Positions 62,641 to 64,000 of a stretch of 64,000 nt of DNA are shown here, one piece after another. Under the pieces are notes generated by a model. That model had not been told where the DNA came from and made no database searches. It worked only from the letters and a program-made list of their open reading frames with translations. Each line of letters starts with the position of its first letter. Position 1 is the first letter of the stretch. Where the stretch lies: the NCBI RefSeq assembly GCF_900188245.1, contig NZ_FZOK01000005.1:62001-126000 (forward strand). The letters run 5' to 3'. Made by a program: the position numbers and the translations under genes. Origin of the DNA: Belliella buryatensis. Its GTDB lineage: Bacteria > Bacteroidota > Bacteroidia > Cytophagales > Cyclobacteriaceae.

Positions 62641-62985
62641 ATGAAAAATATTGAAGTAGTAGAAAAAGGTAAAGTACACATCATCATCGAAATCATTGAA
62701 TATATTCCTAATGCAGTAGTTAGTAAGACAATAATCAAAAAAACTACTGGGAATATTACAGCAACTTCGATAGCTATAGGTGAAGAAGTGGAAGAAAAAA
62801 CAATTCCATTTGATACCTATGTTCAAATTATCGATGGAGCTGCAGAGGTGAATATTGATGACAAGACCATCTATCTTAATTTGGGAGAAGGTATAGTGAT
62901 TCCAGCGCATTCACAACATAGTTTTACAGCTAATGAACAGTTTAAAATGATTACAACGGTGATCAAAAGTGGATATGAGGAATAG
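62641..62985 (+). CDS. Small cupin-domain protein
   Basis: 114 residues from the ATG at 62641 (an upstream ATG adds nine residues). The cupin core is clear from ITATSIAIGEEVEEKTIPFDTYVQIIDGAAEVNIDDKTIYLNLGEGIVIPAHSQHSFTANEQFKMITTVIKSG: motif 1 is degenerate (no HxH), while motif 2 has PAHSQHSF with two His. With incomplete metal ligands it is likely a binding or signalling protein rather than an enzyme. Same strand as the AraC-type gene, 246 bp apart. Confidence 0.8.
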   Translation: MKNIEVVEKGKVHIIIEIIEYIPNAVVSKTIIKKTTGNITATSIAIGEEVEEKTIPFDTYVQIIDGAAEVNIDDKTIYLNLGEGIVIPAHSQHSFTANEQFKMITTVIKSGYEE

Positions 62986-63093
62986 TTATAAATACTTATT
63001 TGATGACATTGGTGTCTGTTCTCTTGAATAAGAAATAAAATAATCTTTTTTGAAATCTATTTGATTAAATCCCTAATCGGGATGAATTATTTT

Positions 63094-63101
63094 TAAATTT
63101 G
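63094..63101 (+). promoter_or_regulatory. -7 box upstream of hisH
   Basis: TAAATTTG is a perfect TAnnTTTG match 99 bases before the hisH ATG. No TTTG stands 19 bases upstream. The predicted 92-base leader contains an 18-codon ATG frame (63114-63170) without His codons and a GGGT/ACCC hairpin; no His attenuator was found. Confidence 0.45.
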
Positions 63102-63199
63102 CAGGCTTAAGAAATGAAAGTACAGGACTTGAGAAATCGGGTACTGAAAACCCCAAGATCTCTCTGGTAGTTTTCGGGCCTAAAATCAAAATTGCATCC

Positions 63200-63793
63200 A
63201 TGCAAGTAGCAGTAATAAAATACAACGCAGGTAATGTTCAGTCAGTGCTTTATGCCTTAGAAAGGCTGGGAGCAGAGGCCATTCTGACAGATGATTTGGA
63301 GCAAATTTCAAAAGCTGATAAAGTCATTTTCCCTGGACAAGGGGAAGCAAGTACGGCCATGCGTTACCTCAAAGAAAAACAACTAGATCAATTGATTCCC
63401 AACTTGAAGCAGCCGTTTTTTGGCGTTTGCTTGGGACAACAATTGCTTTGTGAGCACTCTGAAGAAAATGATACCCCGTGTTTGGGTGTATTTCCTGTTA
63501 AAGTGAAGAAATTTGTACCTGAAAATCCCATGGATTTTAAAGTGCCCCATGTAGGTTGGAACAATTTATTCGATCTCAAAACCCCACTTTTGGCAGGCCT
63601 GAATGATGAATCATTTGTCTATTATGTGCATAGCTATTACTGCGAGTTGAGTGAGTATACTATAGCATCGACTAATTATGTGTTGGACTTTGCTGGATTG
63701 ATGCACAGGGATAATTTCTACGCAATGCAAGCCCATCCAGAGAAAAGCGGATTGGTAGGAGAGCGAATCTTGAGAAATTTCTTGAGCCTGTAA
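63200..63793 (+). CDS. hisH: Imidazole glycerol phosphate synthase subunit HisH
   Basis: 197 residues. Glutaminase of the HisHF complex: VIKYNAGNVQSVLYALERLG, FPGQGEASTAM (oxyanion strand), catalytic Cys in FGVCLGQQLLCE, HVGWN, and the His-Glu of AMQAHPEKSG. It feeds ammonia to HisF for histidine and purine-precursor production. In Bacteroidota it normally begins or continues a his group with hisA and hisF; those would lie beyond the window edge. Confidence 0.96.
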   Translation: MQVAVIKYNAGNVQSVLYALERLGAEAILTDDLEQISKADKVIFPGQGEASTAMRYLKEKQLDQLIPNLKQPFFGVCLGQQLLCEHSEENDTPCLGVFPVKVKKFVPENPMDFKVPHVGWNNLFDLKTPLLAGLNDESFVYYVHSYYCELSEYTIASTNYVLDFAGLMHRDNFYAMQAHPEKSGLVGERILRNFLSL

Positions 63794-64000
63794 ACTGTAC
63801 AGAGTACAAAGTATAATTTACAAAGAAACGAGAAGCAACATAAGTAGGCAAGAGACGATATGCGAGAATCAAGAAGCGAGAGTCAAGACAGGATAGCGAG
63901 AGATATAAGTGTATCTGCGACTACGTCACCTCAATCTTGAGAGCACTGGGAGAGAGGTCTTCAAATCTTAAAACTTTCTAATTTTCCAAGAATCTTGTGA
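63794..64000. repeat. Degenerate low-complexity spacer after hisH
   Basis: 207 bp to the window end without a gene. It contains GAGAATCAAGAAGCGAGAGT-like words and an AT-rich CTTAAAACTTTCTAATTTTCC end, similar to the spacers before trpA, trpG and trpD. Confidence 0.5.

Noticed and set aside
63102-63199. His-leader attenuator in front of hisH
   Set aside because: The 18-codon leader frame has no His codons and no terminator hairpin with T-run follows.

Overview
The window is a piece of a Bacteroidota chromosome, most likely of the order Cytophagales (Cyclobacteriaceae-like). The base composition is AT-rich. Promoters carry the Bacteroidota pattern TTTG-N19-TAnnTTTG, seen clearly at the SRP RNA and the trp leader. 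Family-typical genes support the placement: a TamL-type Omp85 lipoprotein beside TamB, DUF5723- and LptE-like envelope proteins, four-helix-bundle proteins, and the trpEGDCFBA gene order. Assignment below phylum level is inference. I see no tRNA, rRNA, CRISPR array, prophage or insertion sequence.

Layout. 1-4.7 kb (minus): partial outer-membrane protein, three-gene proton-translocating transhydrogenase operon (pntAA-pntAB-pntB), gamma-carbonic-anhydrase-like protein. 5-8.1 kb (plus): YceI-like lipoprotein, pabB, dinB. 8.2-14.2 kb (minus): ABM-domain protein, NlpC/P60 endopeptidase, and three tandem exported amidohydrolase-like proteins of which only one keeps the metal-binding HxH. 14.4-19.9 kb (plus): an exopolysaccharide-type cluster (receiver, HEAT-repeat membrane protein, family 2 glycosyltransferase, YaiO-like outer-membrane protein, second receiver, methyltransferase, DUF3253). 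19.9-21.8 kb: msrA, DUF4920 lipoprotein, a CxxCH lipoprotein and a small conserved protein. 21.9-24.6 kb (minus): two outer-membrane proteins and a small secreted protein. 24.7 kb: DUF983 gene behind a promoter with a CRP/FNR-like palindrome. 25.1-31 kb (minus): proBA, corA with a receiver, groES-groEL. 31.2 kb: hypothetical protein. 32-36.5 kb (minus): miaB, sigma-54 activator, lptE, hypothetical, secG. 36.8-44.2 kb: tamB-tamL, facing aceK. 46-51 kb: assorted housekeeping and hypothetical genes plus the SRP RNA. 51.2-61.2 kb: the trp operon with a leader-peptide attenuator, a DAHP synthase and phenylalanine hydroxylase. 61.8-63 kb: AraC-type regulator and cupin protein. 63.2 kb: hisH, apparently the start of a his gene group leaving the window.

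The most notable signal is the trp leader at 51.25-51.44 kb. It holds a consensus promoter, a 25-codon peptide with three consecutive Trp codons, and RNA segments that can form mutually exclusive 1:2, 2:3 (antiterminator) and 3:4 (terminator) helices. Trp supply would therefore control trpE through trpA, and possibly also aroF and phhA. Other points of interest are two apparently metal-less amidohydrolase homologues beside an intact one, the receiver-flanked glycosyltransferase/YaiO module, a TamB gene whose reading frame seems to extend upstream of any ATG/GTG/TTG, a CRP/FNR-like site at about -42 of the DUF983 promoter, an exact 3 x 99 bp tandem repeat splitting trpB from trpA, and a four-helix-bundle gene inserted between trpE and trpG.
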